DNA from: Solitalea longa
Lineage (GTDB): Bacteria > Bacteroidota > Bacteroidia > Sphingobacteriales > Sphingobacteriaceae
Assembly: GCF_002920915.1 (NCBI RefSeq)
Contig: NZ_PQVF01000005.1
Location: 124,001 to 188,000 of the forward strand
Length of the DNA: 64,000 nt
Direction: 5' to 3'
Shown here: one piece after another, positions 62,958 to 64,000 of the stretch
How the letters are laid out: the number at the start of each line of letters is the position of its first letter
Numbering within the stretch: position 1 is the first letter of the stretch
Position numbers and translations under genes: made by a program
Notes under the pieces: model-generated
What the model was told of the DNA's origin: nothing
The model's input: only the letters and a program-made list of their open reading frames with translations
The model's database searches: none

Positions 62958-63416
62958 ATGAAAAAACCTCTTCTTCTGCTAACATTGATTTGCATGGTTT
63001 TAATAACCAAAGCTCAAAATGTGAACATCAACTACAATAAGGCACTGGCTGATTCACTTGGAGCGGATGAATATGGCATGAAGCCCTATGTTTTGGTGAT
63101 ATTAAAAACCGGAACAACAAAGATCGATGATAAGAAGAAACTAGACAGTATTTTCAGAGGGCACCTGAATAATATAGTTCGACTGGCCCAAAAAGGGGAT
63201 CTAATTGTAGCCGGTCCATTAAAAAAGAATGATAAAACCTACCGTGGAATATTTATTCTTAACTTCAAAACAATTGATGAGGCCAAGCCTGTTTTAAATA
63301 CCGACCCTGCTGTTTCATCTGGTGTACTTGATTTTGAATTGTACCAATGGTATGGTTCGGCCGCTTTACCTATGTATCTTCCATTTAGTGAGAAAATAGA
63401 AAAAACCAAGCCTTGA
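62958..63416 (+). CDS. Exported YciI-like domain protein
   Basis: A 152-residue protein with signal peptide MKKPLLLLTLICMVLITKA (cleaved near AQ). Residues about 45-135 have the YciI ferredoxin-like fold pattern: YVLVILKTGTTKI, the central FRGHLNNIVRLAQKGDLIVAGPL with the His of this family, then YRGIFILNFKTIDEAKPVLNTDPAVSSGVLDFELYQWYG. YciI proteins are dimeric cytosolic putative enzymes; an exported version is typical of several Bacteroidota paralogues. Function unknown. Confidence 0.8.
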   Translation: MKKPLLLLTLICMVLITKAQNVNINYNKALADSLGADEYGMKPYVLVILKTGTTKIDDKKKLDSIFRGHLNNIVRLAQKGDLIVAGPLKKNDKTYRGIFILNFKTIDEAKPVLNTDPAVSSGVLDFELYQWYGSAALPMYLPFSEKIEKTKP

Positions 63417-63520
63417 TATAGTTTAATTAACCCCATTTGTAATCCACATTAATACTCCTAATAAGATAATCGGGAATAAAGTTTAAGCTGTAAATTGCAG
63501 CCTCTTTCAACAACGCTGCT

Positions 63521-64000
63521 ATGGTAAAAAAATATTGGGTGGTACTGATAGCTCTTATGGTTGGCTGCCAGCCCGGAAAAAAGGAGGCCCAACAATCTGC
63601 TGATTCACTTGCAAGCTTAAAAGAAACGGATTCGGCAGTTTCGGAAACACCTTATGCTAAAGAAATCAATGCGCAAGACACCTTGTTTAATGATGGTAGC
63701 ATTCCCACTTCCTGGAGTACTGCTGGATTCAGTGACCCTGTCAAATTTAAACTCTTTGTGGTTTCATTTAAGGATTGGGTGAAGAATGATCAAACGGATA
63801 GCATTGCTGCTCATATTAAATTTCCGTTAGGGAAGATTAAAACGGCTGAGGAGTTCAAAAATAACTATCCTAAACTTTTTGATGAACCTTTGAAACGAGC
63901 CATTGAGGACCAGCATCTCAACCAGATTTTCAGAAATCAACAGGGTGCGATGATGGGAAGCGGAGCGATATGGTTCATCGAGTCAAATGGCAACTATTAT
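63521..64000 (+). CDS. Predicted lipoprotein, 3' end cut by window edge
   Basis: An open frame from the ATG at 63521 runs to the last base without a stop (160 codons visible). MVKKYWVVLIALMVGC is a lipoprotein signal with Cys at residue 16. A low-complexity acidic linker follows (about 17-55), and then a folded segment including VVSFKDWVKNDQTDSIAAHIKFPLG and GSGAIWFIESNGNYY. The pattern loosely recalls NTF2/SnoaL-like periplasmic domains, but I cannot assign a family from the part seen. Confidence 0.75.
   Translation, partial: MVKKYWVVLIALMVGCQPGKKEAQQSADSLASLKETDSAVSETPYAKEINAQDTLFNDGSIPTSWSTAGFSDPVKFKLFVVSFKDWVKNDQTDSIAAHIKFPLGKIKTAEEFKNNYPKLFDEPLKRAIEDQHLNQIFRNQQGAMMGSGAIWFIESNGNYY

Noticed and set aside
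1-64000. CRISPR arrays, tRNA or rRNA genes, insertion sequences
   Set aside because: No regularly spaced repeats, cloverleaf-type sequences, rRNA signatures or transposase genes were recognised in reading both strands.

Overview
The window reads as an ordinary chromosomal stretch from a member of the Bacteroidota, most likely the Sphingobacteriales (Pedobacter/Solitalea-like; inferred from gene content, not proven). Supporting signs are low GC, weak or absent Shine-Dalgarno sequences, several promoters of the Bacteroidota type (TAnnTTTG at -7, TTG/TTTG near -33), a secreted protein with a type B type IX secretion C-terminal domain, several carboxypeptidase-regulatory-like (CarboxypepD_reg) N-terminal domains, the NagB-PIG-L fusion, a DUF5117-type metalloprotease, a YwbE protein and a 7TM-AraC regulator. 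I see no rRNA, tRNA, CRISPR array, insertion sequence or prophage.

Layout. 1-9 kb: 3' part of urocanate hydratase (histidine degradation), a small Cys/His protein next to a TonB-dependent receptor, a two-lobed aspartic protease with a PDZ domain, and a large periplasmic zinc metalloprotease. 9-16.5 kb: an amino-sugar/wall-recycling group (anmK, nagB fused to a PIG-L deacetylase, a NagX-like membrane acyltransferase), then a secreted CarboxypepD_reg protein and a GH10-like glycoside hydrolase. 16.8-21.3 kb: a coiled-coil membrane protein, DUF3820, a YCF48/BNR-like propeller, a HerA-like ATPase (YjgR/DUF853) and a small hypothetical. 21.6-27.5 kb: a complete RND efflux operon. 27.7-36.4 kb: a VWA/YfbK lipoprotein, YwbE, a lipoprotein co-transcribed with an SNF2 ATPase, an outer-membrane barrel and an S41 peptidase. 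36.5-39.7 kb: a tight run of 7TM-AraC regulator, WYL regulator and AlkZ-like protein. 39.7-43.1 kb: a phosphotransferase and divergent galM/galK. 43.2-50.5 kb: a T9SS cargo protein with seven propeller-like repeats, a conserved protein of unknown function, signal peptidase I and a small secreted protein. 50.7-52.1 kb: mrp-nfu Fe-S cluster carriers. 52.2-56.5 kb: a tyrosine-recombinase-like protein with substituted active-site residues, 3 nt from an AsmA-like/GT51 transglycosylase, then another CarboxypepD_reg protein. 56.6-62.8 kb: a TPR-like protein and the leucine operon leuA-C-D-B. 62.9-64 kb: a secreted YciI-like protein and a lipoprotein cut by the window edge.

Most loci are housekeeping or envelope functions. 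The parts that most deserve follow-up are the substituted recombinase tied to a peptidoglycan glycosyltransferase gene, the conserved unknown at 47.4-48.7 kb, the AraC-WYL-AlkZ run, the Cys/His protein with its TonB receptor, and several unexplained palindromes in promoter regions. No clearly new multi-gene system is evident; I say this rather than force one.
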